Source: Marchantia polymorpha subsp. ruderalis (taxonomy: Eukaryota; Streptophyta; Marchantiopsida; Marchantiales; Marchantiaceae). Taken from it: a stretch of DNA of 64,000 bases. This document shows positions 33,185 to 42,927 of this stretch, piece after piece (position 1 is the stretch's first letter; each line of letters begins with the position of its first letter). Position numbers and translations under genes: made by a program. The stretch spans positions 1,050,001 to 1,114,000 of the forward strand of contig AP031359.1 in NCBI GenBank assembly GCA_037833965.1. The letters run 5' to 3'. Below the pieces are notes generated by a model that searched no databases, was not told the origin of the DNA, and worked only from the letters and a program-made list of their open reading frames with translations.

Positions 33185-34507
33185 GTGGACCAGCGTGATG
33201 TTCACGATGATGCGTTGGTGTTGGAGTTCCTACGGACCAGTATGGTGCCAGGCACAGTGGGTGCCAAGGAGCGAGATCGTGTTCTCCAGAGGGCGAAGAA
33301 ATACCGATTGGAGGGAGCACATGTTCTCCGAGTGTGGGAGGACAGTAGGGTACGGGTAGTACCGCATCCAACTCAAAGAGCACGCATTGTGAAGCATGCT
33401 CATGAGGAGTTGGGACATTTTGGAGTGAAGCGTACGTACAGCTTACTCCTAGGTCAGTATTGGTGGCGTGGTATGCATACGCAGGTGCAGCAGTTGGTAT
33501 CACGTTGCATGGTTTGTGATCGAGTGAGGGCATCGTTCAATGCCCCGACACCAGAGTTACATCCCTTACCTATCATGGGATTGGATTACCGTTGGAGTTT
33601 GGACTTTACTAGACCACTACCTTTGACTACACGACATCATCGGTATGTGTTGGTGATGGTGGAGCATTTCTCCAAGTGGATTGAGTTGGTGGCATTACCT
33701 GACAAGGCGAGTGAGGGAGTAGCATATGCTTTTCTTGACAGGGTGCTTAGTCACTTTGATGCACCAGCTGAGGTGTTGACCAATTAGGGGACAGAGTTTC
33801 AGGGTGAGTTTTAGGTCTTGTGTGACAAGACGCTGATTGATCACCGGACTACTTCCCGAGATCATCCAGAGGCGGATGGTTTGGCTGAGCGGATGGTACA
33901 GACGGTGAAGAGAGCGTTGCGCAAGTATGGTCTACAGAAGGGGCATCTTGGAGACTGGGATATTTAGTTACCATGGTTGGCCATGGGATATCGATTCAGT
34001 CGTCAAGCATTCTTGACTTCGTTTTCACCATATTTTCTATTGTATGGCCGAGATTCAGACTTGCGTGCAGCGATTCGTCGTGAGTCTAGCGAGGTGGTGA
34101 ACCTTGATGATCCAGATATGTGGGTGAGAGTGTGTTCTCAACGTGCAGTGCTCTTTCGGAGAGTTATGCCTGCAACGTTTGAGAACCTTGCGATTGCTCA
34201 GCACCGGGATACGTTGCGGTATGCAACTATTCGAGGAGGAGGTTATCGACCATCGATTCGTAGGTTCCGCGTGGGAGACTACGTCTATCTACAGCAGACT
34301 GCACCGACTACGTTGGATGTGACGGCAGGACGCACTATCTTGCGAGTGCGAGAGGTGTTATCTTCTGGAGTTCTCATGTTGGAGGGTCGTGACGGTGTCG
34401 TTTGGAAGGATCATGTGCGCAACTGTGCGCCATGCCACCTCCCAAACGTGGATGGTACTATGGACCGAAGCTTGGCGATTGTACGTGCCGGCTTGAGGTG
34501 CATGTAA
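33185..34507 (+). pseudogene. pol: Element C integrase
   Basis: The frame reads an HHCC zinc finger ('IVKHAHEELGHFGVKRT' to 'SRCMVCDRV'), 'WSLDFTRPLPL' with the first Asp, 'DAPAEVLTN' where the second catalytic Asp is now Asn (33782-33784), a TAG in 'N*GTEF' (33785-33787, NQGTEF expected), a TAG in 'GEF*VL' (33812-33814), 'HPEADGLAERMVQTVKRAL' with the Glu, and a TAG in 'WDI*LPW' (33965-33967). The C-terminal module (to 34440) includes 'FRVGDYVYLQQ'. Four of the stops are TAG at likely Gln codons. The frame leads directly into a PHD finger. Confidence 0.9.
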
Positions 34508-34651
34508 TGTGGGTCAACTGATCATGCGGCCCATATGTTGGTGTGTGATAGGTGTTCTAGGGGATGGCACATGTCGTGCTTGACTCCACCTATCGATGTT
34601 GTTCCTACTGGACGGTGGGTTTGTCCTCGATGTACTTTAGAGGGTAGATGA
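34490..34651 (+). pseudogene. pol: PHD finger at the integrase C-terminus of element C
   Basis: In frame with integrase: 'RCM', TAA, 'CGSTDHAAHMLVCDRCSRGW', then 'HMSCLTPPIDVVPTGRWVCP' and 'RCTLEGR', ending at TGA 34649-34651. The spacing C-x2-C-x10-C-x2-C-x4-H-x2-C-x14-C-x2-C, with Trp before the His and before the last pair, is a canonical C4HC3 PHD finger, a reader of histone H3 tails. It occupies the place where chromoviruses carry a chromodomain, so a role in targeting integration to chromatin is likely. The stop lies between the first two cysteines (CAA to TAA would restore a Gln). Confidence 0.85.
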
Positions 34652-34817
34652 CTTGATCTTCACATGTTATGAATTGCAGATAGGCGACTAACGATGGGGC
34701 GACATAGCACCCGGCCTACTGGTTTGCGCACCCACGAAGGTGCATAGCATGTAGTTGTAGATAGGGCTACCTTGGAGTCAGAGGGACCTGACCGCCAGCT
34801 AGGGGGGCGAGTTGTGA

Positions 34818-34921
34818 TACCTTTGTGTGGGGACACATTCGTTCCTTGTGTATGTATGTGTGAGTTGTGAGTAGAGCATGTCAGCGATGTATGATGTATG
34901 GCGATACTGAGTCGCACGACA
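34818..34921 (-). repeat. Inverted copy of L inside composite C/D
   Basis: Ends 'GGCGATACTGAGTCGCACGA'+CA at 34921 and is the reverse complement of 31182-31285. It is followed by GC and then by repeat R. Confidence 0.85.
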
Positions 34922-34923
34922 GC

Positions 34924-35205
34924 TGTCATGGCTCGAGATGTTAGTGTGGAGGTGAGTTCAGACACATTATATTTGAGTTTGAGGGTAGATACAAAAAAGG
35001 GTTGGGACGCCCTGCACGTTGGGACGCCATGCACGTTGAGGTGGTCGACCGTGGGTTATATTCGTGGCGAACTCGAAGAACTGACAGTTCTTCGAGTTGA
35101 GCCTTACGCGTCGGGATTTTTCCCCTTAGCTTCGACTTTTAGTCTACCTACGAGTAGTGAGTTTGGCTTGACTCTTTGTGTAGTTGTGTTTCGACATTTT
35201 TAGTT
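34924..35205 (+). repeat. Repeat R of composite C/D
   Basis: Begins TGTCATGGCTCGAGATG. Its inverted copy at 36319-36598 ends the whole insert. It contains a ~17-bp tandem repeat around 'cacgttgggacgcc' (two copies here, three in the other copy) and a perfect 29-nt palindrome at 35070-35098 (arms AACTCGAAGAACTG and CAGTTCTTCGAGTT about a central A). Confidence 0.85.
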
Positions 35206-35390
35206 CGTCTCCGGCCGAGGTAGCACTGGAGTGGCTCACCGGACAACAGTAGGCAATTGATGGCAGACTTAAATGCTGCGCGTCATTGGACAGCTCTGAG
35301 CGAGGGGGACATCGACCTTGCAAATCCGTCGGTCGAGACTTGAATAATTCAGCATGTCTATGATTGACCGAAACCATATGGCCGTGATTG

Positions 35391-35398
35391 TATATATG
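35391..35398 (+). promoter_or_regulatory. Putative TATA box of captured GDSL promoter
   Basis: TATATATG within 'gtgattgtatatatgggg', about 440 bp before the GDSL start codon. The 35210-35833 stretch has gene-flank composition and an ATTGG (CCAAT on the other strand) at about 35284, so promoter and 5' leader appear to have been carried along with exon 1. Confidence 0.4.
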
Positions 35399-35833
35399 GG
35401 GCAGGGCAGCTGCTCGGTAGTCTGTCTCACCATTCCTCGCAGCCTTCTCCCACTTCTAAGTTCTCACTCGCTCGCTCTCTTGCCAAGGGTGAGGCTGAGA
35501 GCTGGTTGCACTTGTCGTCCCCGTCCCTCGACCTTGGCACGTGGGTCTGCTTCTGTCTCCTAGGCCTAGCGAAGTTGAGATCACAGCTAGCTGCTCATCC
35601 TCAAGGCTCGATCCGTAGAGCTCAGATTTGACAGATCGTGATATGAAACAATGCGTGTAGTCTTTGTGCATGGACAGTAGGACTCCTCTCAAAGGGATCC
35701 CGGCTGACGACTGGCTGATTGGAGCAGAAGATTCTTTTAGAAGCCCAATTTAGCAGCGAGGCCGGGTGCGAGTGCAGAGCTCTCCTCGATCGGCGAGTAC
35801 GTTCAGCAGCTGAGCTCGTCCAAGATCTCCGCC

Positions 35834-36070
35834 ATGGCGTCTCAGATATTGCCGATGGTTGCAGCTGTGATCCTTGTCTCGCAATCTCTGTGGGCTCAGC
35901 ATGCACTCGCTCAAGCTGAAGAGCCCTTAGTCCCGGCTCTCATTATCATTGGAGACTCGACCGTGGATGTGGGCAACAACAATGGCCTCGTGACTGTGAT
36001 CAAAAGTAATTTCGGCCCTTACGGACGTGATTTTAGTGCTGGACCTACAGGACGGTTCTGTAATGGGAAG
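35834..36070 (+). pseudogene. GDSL esterase/lipase, exon 1 fragment
   Basis: 79 codons from the ATG at 35834. Residues 1-27 are a signal peptide ('[19 protein letters not shown]'). Residues ~36-50 '[15 protein letters not shown]' are block I of plant GDSL lipases with the nucleophile Ser in GDS. '[19 protein letters not shown]' is the next conserved stretch. The usual continuation is replaced by 'IIIIIF', so the copy ends at or just past the first exon border; the catalytic Asp-His blocks are missing. Such enzymes are secreted hydrolases of about 350 residues. The fragment lies between the inverted R repeats, which suggests capture by the mobile element. Confidence 0.8.
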
Positions 36071-36318
36071 ATCATTATTATTATTTTTCTGAGATGCTTC
36101 GGGCAAATCTATCCGTAAGGTATTACACATAACAAAACGCGAGAGGGAACGACAGGAAACACTTTGTTCGAATCGAACCACGAACAGAAAACCGAAAAAG
36201 CACGAACAAAAACCTGCAGACAAGAACAAAATCATGAATAGAAAACTGAGAAAAAACACAAGCAAAAATCTGAACACACTACACTAACTTCTTCCCTGTA
36301 CTGTCAGTTCTTCGAGTT

Positions 36319-36598
36319 AAAATGTCAAAACACAAAGAGTCGAGCCAAACTCACTACTCGTAGGTAGACTAAAAGTCGAAGCTAAGGGAAAAAACCCCGA
36401 CGCGTAAGGCTCAACTCGAAGAACTGACAGTTCTTCGAGTTCGCCACAAATATAACCCACGGTCGACGACCTCAACGTGCATGGCGTCCCAACGTGCAGG
36501 GCGTCCCAACGTGTACCGCGTCCCAACGTGTATCTACCCTCAAACTCAAATATAATGTGTCTCAACTCACCTCCACACTAACGTCTCGAGCCATGACA
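36319..36598 (-). repeat. Inverted copy of R, right end of composite C/D
   Basis: Reverse complement of 34924-35205, with an additional copy of the ~17-bp tandem unit and the same 29-nt palindrome at 36413-36441. A further half palindrome (CAGTTCTTCGAGTT) sits at 36305-36318 just inside. It ends CCATGACA, followed by the target duplication CGTG. Confidence 0.85.
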
Positions 36599-36602
36599 CG
36601 TG

Positions 36603-36974
36603 GACATCCTTGAACATTGTTGGCCACCAGTACCCTGCGTTCACAATCTTGGTCACCGTATTTCTGATGGCATAGTGGCCACCGGCATCTTCCGTATGCA
36701 TCACACTTACTACCCGTGGAACCTCTGATTCCTCCAAGCATCTACACAGTCTTTCGTCTGCCATCTTCTTGAACAACACCCCATGTTGGAGTTGGTAAGG
36801 ACCAGCCTTATGTATGAAGACAGTCCGTTGCTCAACATCTATCCCCTCTGGGCATTGGAATGTTAGCAAGTACTTGTACAACTCTGCATACCTCGACTCA
36901 TTGCTGGCGAACAACTGAAAAAGTTGTTTGTTGGGGAATCCTCCACCAGCTCTTCCTCTGTTGGTTGGGTCCAT
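36603..36974 (-). pseudogene. pol: Element B integrase zinc-finger half
   Basis: Reads 'LFKKMADERLCRCLEESEVP', 'VMHTEDAGGHYAIRNTV' and 'NAGYWWPTMFKDVH', the His-His half of the integrase HHCC finger. It is cut at GATGTCCACG by composite C/D; the other half continues at 31181 on the minus strand. Confidence 0.85.
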
Positions 36975-38421
36975 AATATGGAGAGGTAGTGTGCATTTTT
37001 GTGGTGAACACCCTCCTTGTCTGCATAGTATATGTGACTATAGGACCCACCTGGCTATGCGTCCGGACAGATCTGCCTTCTTCACTAAATGCTACAAGGC
37101 GTAGTGGTCTACATGGAACACGAACTCGTAGCAGATCTAGTAGTGCCTGAATTTCTTGCAAGAGTACACCATCCCCAACGGCTCTCTCTCAGTCGTGGTA
37201 TACTTCCTCTCTGCTAGCAATAACTGACGGCTCGCAAAATAAATTGGGTAGTCCTTTTTGTTGTCATCCTTTTGACTGAGAACTACACCGATAGCGAATG
37301 CCGACGTGTCGACGTAAACATGGAAAGGTCTGTCCCAGTCCCGACTCCTTAGTATTGGAGCGGTCGTAAGCTTGGATTTGAGGGCCTCAAACGCCAACTG
37401 TTGCTTTTCGCCCCACTCGTAGGGTTCATCCTTCTTCAACAACTTGGTCAGGTCGGCTGCCAAGATTGCATACATATGTATGAATCTTCGGTAGTACCCC
37501 ACATGACCAAGAAATGCCCTCAACTCTCGCAAGTTTGTCGGCGGCTCCAGTTCGAGAATGACTTTGACCTTCTCTGTATCTACTGCAATGCCGCTAGACA
37601 AAACTCGGTGACCCAGCAGGATCCCGCTGGTCATGAAGAAAAAACATTTTTCGGGATGCAACGATAAACTACTCTCCCGACATCGATCAAAAGTTTGTCG
37701 AAGGTGTCCCATGTGCTCCGACTGTCTTCCGAAGACACACCAGTCATCTATAAATATCTCTAGAAACTTTCTCAGTTGCTCTTGGAAGATGTTTGTCATC
37801 ATCCGCTGGAAAGTAGCCGGCGCGTTGCACAAGCCAAAAGGCATTTTGTGGTACGCGTAGGTCTCCCAGTCGGTCGTGAAGGTCGTTTTGTCCTTGTCTT
37901 GTTCCCGGATGGACACCTGATTGTATCCTGAGAACCCGTCGAGAAAACTGTAACACTCATGTCCCGCGACATGATCCAAAATGGCATCCGTGAATGGAAG
38001 GGGGTGATAGTCTTTCCGCATTGCCGCGTTTAATTTCCTGAAGTCCTGGCACACCCGGATCTTACCCGTCAACTTCTTCGGCACGATGACGATCGGGGAT
38101 ACCCATTCAATACTGAGTACTGGGTATATGATCCCCGCGCTGAGGTACTTGTCGATTTCCTCCTTAACCAACAAGGAGTATTTCGGGTTGAGTCTGTACT
38201 GGCGTTGACGAATCGGAACTGCATTGTCCAACAAGTCAATCCGGTGTTCCTTTATACCGCGCAGGTATACCTTTCATGTCTTCAATCTTCCAGGCGAAGA
38301 CATCTTCATATTGGCGAAGGAACGCCTGTACCTCCCTCAACTCTTCTCCCTTCACCTTGCTTGATACCTTGAAGCTCTTCTCAAGACTTAGCTGCACCTC
38401 ACGACAGTCACTAGGATCCAC
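36975..38421 (-). pseudogene. pol: Element B reverse transcriptase and RNase H
   Basis: 38421-38236 is the pre-RT segment with 'QYEDVFAWKIEDMKGI'. The 365-codon frame 38234-37137 holds 'WVSPIVIVPKKLTGKIRVCQ', 'FLDGFSGYNQVSI', 'MPFGLCNAPATFQRMM', catalytic 'FIDDW', 'LRAFLGHVGYYRRF', and the first half of RNase H ('FHVYVDTSAFAIGVVLSQ' and 'TTEREPLGMVYSCKKFRHY'). A TAG follows; the rest of RNase H (37161-36898) is in another frame. FIDDW and the fused RNase H resemble element A, so both belong to plant Ty3/gypsy, but B has its own gag and LTRs. Confidence 0.9.
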
Positions 38422-38595
38422 AATGCCCTCCGTGTGACTCCTTTCGCTACTCCTCAGTCCTACCGTTAATTGCTAATCATCGTCCGGTAGAATATCATCT
38501 AGTTACTCTTCGACAGAACAGCAGGCGACGAATCCCACGAACTCGTCCGTCACATCTATGTCTTCATGCGACGAGCAGCTTTCCACCTCCGAGGT

Positions 38596-38967
38596 TTAAC
38601 CCAAGCTGGTCGATTGTGTCTCGCCTTCATGAGGTACCTTGCTCCATGGAACGGTGATGGTCTTCAAAGGATCTCTGGAGTTTGGAAACCGTAGTCGCTT
38701 CCTCTGCCAGTCACACCGCACTTGTGCACCGTACAGCCATGGTCGCCCAAGTAAGATCTTGTATCTTCTCTTCATCAAAGGCTGCAGAATGATGTAGGTC
38801 AGTTGAAAATCCGCGCCACCGATATTTGTTCTGATATTGCGCAACATGCCCAGCGGCATTCTCCGTGTTTGGTCCGCCAACCTCAACACTCGCGTAGTAG
38901 GCTCAAAAGTTCTAAACCCTAAGCAGCGCGCAATATCCTCTGTCATTATGTTAACTCCTGATCCTTA
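38596..38967 (-). pseudogene. pol: Element B aspartic protease
   Basis: The catalytic region reads 'VPVD', TAA (38965-38967), 'GSGVNIM', so the stop follows the catalytic Asp directly. The rest is intact: 'RCLGFRTFEPTTRVLRLADQ', 'PLGMLRNIRTNIGGADFQ' and 'ILLGRPWLYGAQVRCDW', the second hallmark of retroelement proteases. Confidence 0.85.
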
Positions 38968-40102
38968 GTCCACCGGTACCTTGCGAACGTAGCACCCACC
39001 AATCTCCACATCAATCTCAGGAGGTCCCAAGTCTTCGCTGGTTACGTGGTACACCTCGGGAAGTTTGACCGCACGGGGCTTCCGCGGACGGCGTAGCGAA
39101 AGCATTAACATCTTTCGATACGTCTTGTTATCTTCTAGCAGCTGGTTAAGGGTAATGTTAGCCCGCTGATTTCCTATGTCTTCCACTACATCGTAGTGGG
39201 TGTGTTGGCGTGCCGCCACCGTCTTACGCTGTTCCGAGGTTGCAGACGGGTGAGTGGCAGAAGGACCCGAAGTGTTCCGTCCTTCCGACTGCGTCTGATT
39301 ACGGAGTGCTTCCTTGAGAAGTTCGGTGACTTCGTCCTTGATGTCCGGGACGTACTCCTGTCTTAACACAAGCATTGCTTCCTCTTCAGTCTTTGTATCA
39401 GGCCGCGCCGAAGGCGTTTCGCGCATAGCCGAAGGCCTACCTGCAGACCTCGAGTCTGCCTTGTTACTTGCCTTCTCTTCTCCTCTCATCTTCCGGTCTT
39501 CGGACTTGCAACTGTGCTTGCGATTATCCCTTTCATCATCTTTCAATCTCTTCGAGCTGCGGGTCTCCATCTTGCCGCACATAATTTCTTCTTCTGGCCA
39601 TTCCTCCTCCTCGTCATTCTTGTCCGAACTCAAATCGACTTGATTGACCTGAACATCTTTCTTCGCAGGGGGCGTCACAAAGAGCACATTAGGTCGGCCT
39701 GCTGGGGTCACATTCTACTGAGGTATGCCCAGATTTTTGGCAGTTGCTACAGGTCGGAACATACCCTGTCTGTATTTTTGGGTGAGGGCATTGGGGAGAG
39801 TAATGCCTCACCTCTCCACAATTGAAGCAGGCCCGCGGTGGCGGTTGATTATACGTCCCTGGAGGTGCCATGCGCCTCTGGGGTAACCTAGTTGCCATGT
39901 CCCTCAGAGCATACCGCGGTATATGTACTGACTGAATAGGAGTCGTAGCTGGGGTCGACTGGATGGCATAAGCCGCATCTTCACTCGCCTCGGCATAATA
40001 CGGGGGATTTTTCCACTGACGTGCCCATTCGACTGCGTTCACTGGGTAGGACGGCCGAGTGGTGAGACATTCGGTATTAGCATGTCCCACTTGCCCGCAC
40101 AT
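38965..40102 (-). pseudogene. gag: Element B gag C-terminal part with zinc knuckles
   Basis: 40102-39689 has three CCHC-type knuckles: 'CGQVGHANTEC' (preceded by C-T-M across a stop), 'CFNCGEVRHYSPQC' and 'CSNCQKSGHTSVEC', which bind RNA. 39711-38965 is an acidic/basic linker that leads straight into the protease; it contains 'ADSRSAGRPSAMRETPSARP', where GCCGAAGGC palindromes encode PSA repeats. Confidence 0.85.
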
Positions 40103-40108
40103 AGTACA

Positions 40109-41284
40109 TCATAGGTTCGCCCGCAACCTCCATGGAGACTTCCGTCGGTCTTGGCCGCCCACCACGTGGACTTTCAAGTCCGCGAAGTCCTTCACCAGGG
40201 TTTCTACATTGGAGGCAATGTCTCCCGAACCTTTGTCCGTATTAGCCATTCTATGGCCCTTCTTCTTTGCCGCTCCACGCTTCTTCTTCTTCCTATCTTC
40301 CTCCGACGAGGATGTCTCCTCCTCTTCCGATGAAGCACTGCCTTCATCCGAGGACAATTCTTTCGACAAAGGCGTAGCTCCTCGGCGTTTCCTTCGTCCT
40401 CCTTTCGGCTTTCGTCCCACCGAGTCCCGTCGCTCTCTTCCTCTTCGGTTAAGAGTGGAGGTCTCAAAGGCTTCTGCCGATGCGATGACATCTTCGATGG
40501 TGTCGCACTTCCCACGTCTGCAGAAGGTTTCCATCTCCCTTGTTGACCCGGTCACGTACTAGTCCACCGCTTGCTATATTGAGAAAGGGGATCCTGGTCC
40601 CGTCTTCGGAATTCTGTTGAGAAGGTCTTAGAACCTCTCCGTGTAGTCACGAAGGTTCTCCTTCCGTTCTCGTTGGAGGTTACGCAGTTTGATTAGCACC
40701 CGACTGTCGTAGCCAAGCTGGCGGAATCGTCGAAGGAACTCTTCCTTTAGCTGAGCCCACGTTTGCAAACCATTCGGGTCGGTACTCTCGTGGTTGTACC
40801 AGCTGCGCGCCTTCTTGCGCAGTAGGCAAGGAAATATCCGCAGTCTATCGTCATCGCTGATCTCTCGGTTGGTGACCGATAGTGATTCGAACAGCTTGAT
40901 ATATGAGTCGGCATCATCATCATCCCCGCTCTCCTTGTACTTCAGATATGAATGTTTCGTAAAAGGTTGAGAGTACGTCGGGCGAGGGTTGGCTGGTTCG
41001 TCCGCCATTGGGTCGTCTGTCGACGGCTTCTGGGCGGTCTGATCTAAGTTTAGGGAAGATTCTGTGGAGGGTATTTCTAACAGCACCGTGAGCATGAAGT
41101 TCGATTCAGACGCACTGGTTGTCTCTTCCCAAGTGGTGCTGGTCAAACTGGGCTTGGGTAATGTTTCCGATGTTTTAGTTTTCTCCTTCTGACGCCGTTT
41201 TTCTTCCACGGCTTTCTCTGAATCTCGACGGAGTTTGCGGGTAGCTCGCGCACTTAGTTTGCTCCCACCTGCTCCTATCGACAT
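40109..41284 (-). pseudogene. gag: Element B gag N-terminal and capsid part
   Basis: The start codon at 41284 lies about 40 bp past the primer binding site. The frame 41284-40628 ends with the retrotransposon gag block 'ARSWYNHESTDPNGLQTW' and 'LKEEFLRRFRQLGYDSRV'. After a break it continues in 40555-40109 with 'CDTIEDVIASAEAFE' and a Ser/Glu/Lys-rich stretch ending before the zinc knuckles. Together with the next feature this is a roughly 600-residue Gag in pieces. Confidence 0.85.
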
Positions 41285-41327
41285 TCACCGAGCATTGTTG
41301 CTCACGTACTCCGGTGTTGACGCATTG

Positions 41328-41345
41328 TCCCCGGCAGCGGCGCCA
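41328..41345 (-). other. Primer binding site of element B (tRNA-Asp type)
   Basis: The plus strand reads TCCCCGGCAGCGGCGCCA, the 3' end of plant cytosolic tRNA-Asp with one difference (AACGG in the tRNA, AGCGG here). On the minus strand it follows the LTR end TTATTACA by 22 bp. Confidence 0.8.
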
Positions 41346-41672
41346 AAAAGAAGTCGTCGGCTCCTTATGTAATAACCCACCAAAGGCTAAAACTGCAGTA
41401 TAGCAGCAAAAAGGTCGAACCCACAAGGACAGAGGCAAACCACATAGTACAAAGTGTCACGTTTAACATACTATTGAAGAGTTTGAATTCTCAGGCGACT
41501 GTCACACCTAGAAATACTGCAAGTGCTCAACTCGGAGGTCACTCGGAGGACGCACAGTGCAGCGTAGTTCACCCCAACACACATGTGGTAACCCACATTT
41601 TGTTTTTGTGCGGAAATTAAAAACAATTTTGGAAAACAGTACCGCAGCAGCTGTGTAAATGGCGATCTGTAC

Positions 41673-41682
41673 ATTTAAATAG
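41673..41682 (+). promoter_or_regulatory. First TATA-like element of the B-family LTR
   Basis: ATTTAAATAG about 90 bp from the LTR start, followed by AGTG. The same site is seen in E4 (56764-56772, TTAAAATAG) and in the 3' LTR of B (30081-30094, minus). Its place about 1.25 kb upstream of the LTR ORF start would suit a dedicated promoter for that ORF. Confidence 0.4.
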
Positions 41683-41999
41683 AGTGAAGATAGATAATCG
41701 CGGGTCTCGTATGATCTTGTAGTATCCAAAAGTTGGGCGCAATGTCCGGAACAGCTGCCCTGACCTGAACGATCAATTCTGAAGGAGTTCTCCTTCGGCG
41801 CAAGACGCATAATCCGCCTTCGGCGATACGCCTTTGGCACTAGGGAAATCCCTCAGAGCTTATGCCATTCACAACGCCTTGACTTGACTAGGGTCTCGTT
41901 GAAAAGAGCTCGACACGCTCGTTCTAACGAGCCCAAGAACGCTTGGGACGGATGAGGACTCAAGGAGTTGTGACTGTCGGAAGATGCAAAGACGGACGC

Positions 42000-42460
42000 C
42001 TTCGGCGGAAGGAGTTCGTCGTCGGCGGGAATTCCGCCGGGAAATCCGCCTTCGGCGGAAGGAGTTCGCCTTCGGCGTAGGCACTTCGCCATCGGCGGAA
42101 TATCCGCCTTCGGACCTAGATGTTTGCCTTCGGGGGTGAAGTTTGTACGGCGCCTACGGCGCCAGCGCATCAAGATTAGGTAAGTACATACGGGGTAGCG
42201 ACTCCGTACGGTACGCCTTTGGCTCAACGATTCCGGCGGAGCAAACAGGTGCGCCCTCGGCGGGAGAGAACTCCGACGGTGAGTTCGCCTGCAGAGGGAC
42301 AAGAGGGATCGACATAAGAGATGAAATCCATTGACCACGGTCTACGCCGACGGGCATCTTTAGGGAGATACGCCGACGGACATCTTCGGCGGTAGGAACG
42401 CCTTCGGCGCTGCGGGTCAATGCCTTCGGCGGAACGCCTTCGGCGGTGCGGGGTGGATGC
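42000..42460. repeat. Palindrome cluster GCCTTCGGC in E2
   Basis: About fifteen copies of GCCTTCGGC or close variants (GCCATCGGC, GCCCTCGGC, GCCGTAGGC) lie here, often as CGCCTTCGGCG, at irregular spacing. The matching zone of E4 (57050-57620) has partly different units, GCCTACGCATAGGC, at other positions. Confidence 0.8.
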
Positions 42461-42927
42461 GAGTAGCGCGTCGGCCAGAGAGACGCCTTTGGCGCTGCGC
42501 GACCATGGCCGCGGCGAAGTACGATGGCGGAACTCAAATTGAAATTTTGAGCGTGTGAGTGCGCGCGACGGCGGAGCATGAAGCCGCGCGTGCGAGAGGA
42601 GGGCTGTTACGCCTCCAAGCCGGCGCAGCCATCAAGTGAGTCGACATTCACGACCAAGTGCCGACCATGACATCCTGCGAGCGGAGAACGGACACTTCAT
42701 TCTTGAATTTGCGATTTCAATTTCTTGTGCGAGCTGCGCGCGTCCACCTTCTAGCCGAGAGAAATTCGAGACACCGACGCGCAGAGACTCGCAAGGTGAC
42801 AGAGAGAGAATTGAGTGCGCAACAATCGGAATCGAGAGAGATTAGAGTTTGCAGGAGAATCGCAGTCGCGGGCAAGAAGCTTGAGTGTAGCAGAGGAAGG
42901 TTCACGAAATCCAATTTCAAGAACGCG

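Larger units (their letters stand above)
31182..36598 (+). mobile_element. Composite element C/D inserted in element B integrase
   Basis: The insert is bounded by a 4-bp duplication CGTG (31178-31181 and 36599-36602) within the integrase codons, starts TGTTGTGCGACTC and ends GAGCCATGACA. In order it contains repeat L (31182-31285), a gypsy-like pol (31520-34651), the inverted copy of L (34818-34921), 2 bp (GC), repeat R (34924-35205), a GDSL gene fragment (35210-36070), and the inverted copy of R (36319-36598). So the outer ends are not related to each other, but each has an inverted copy, and these meet at 34921/34924. Only the outer ends show a duplication, so the whole moved or arose as one unit. 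It has no direct LTRs, gag or protease. Confidence 0.75.

Noticed and set aside
36160..36200. tRNA-like 'gttcgaatcgaacc' segment
   Set aside because: It is a short palindrome; no acceptor, D or anticodon arms can be folded around it.
34924..36598. D (R to R') as an independent Pack-MULE-like DNA transposon
   Set aside because: No 9-bp or other duplication flanks this segment alone; the sequences at its two borders (CAGC and CGTG) do not match, while the outer ends of C plus D do.
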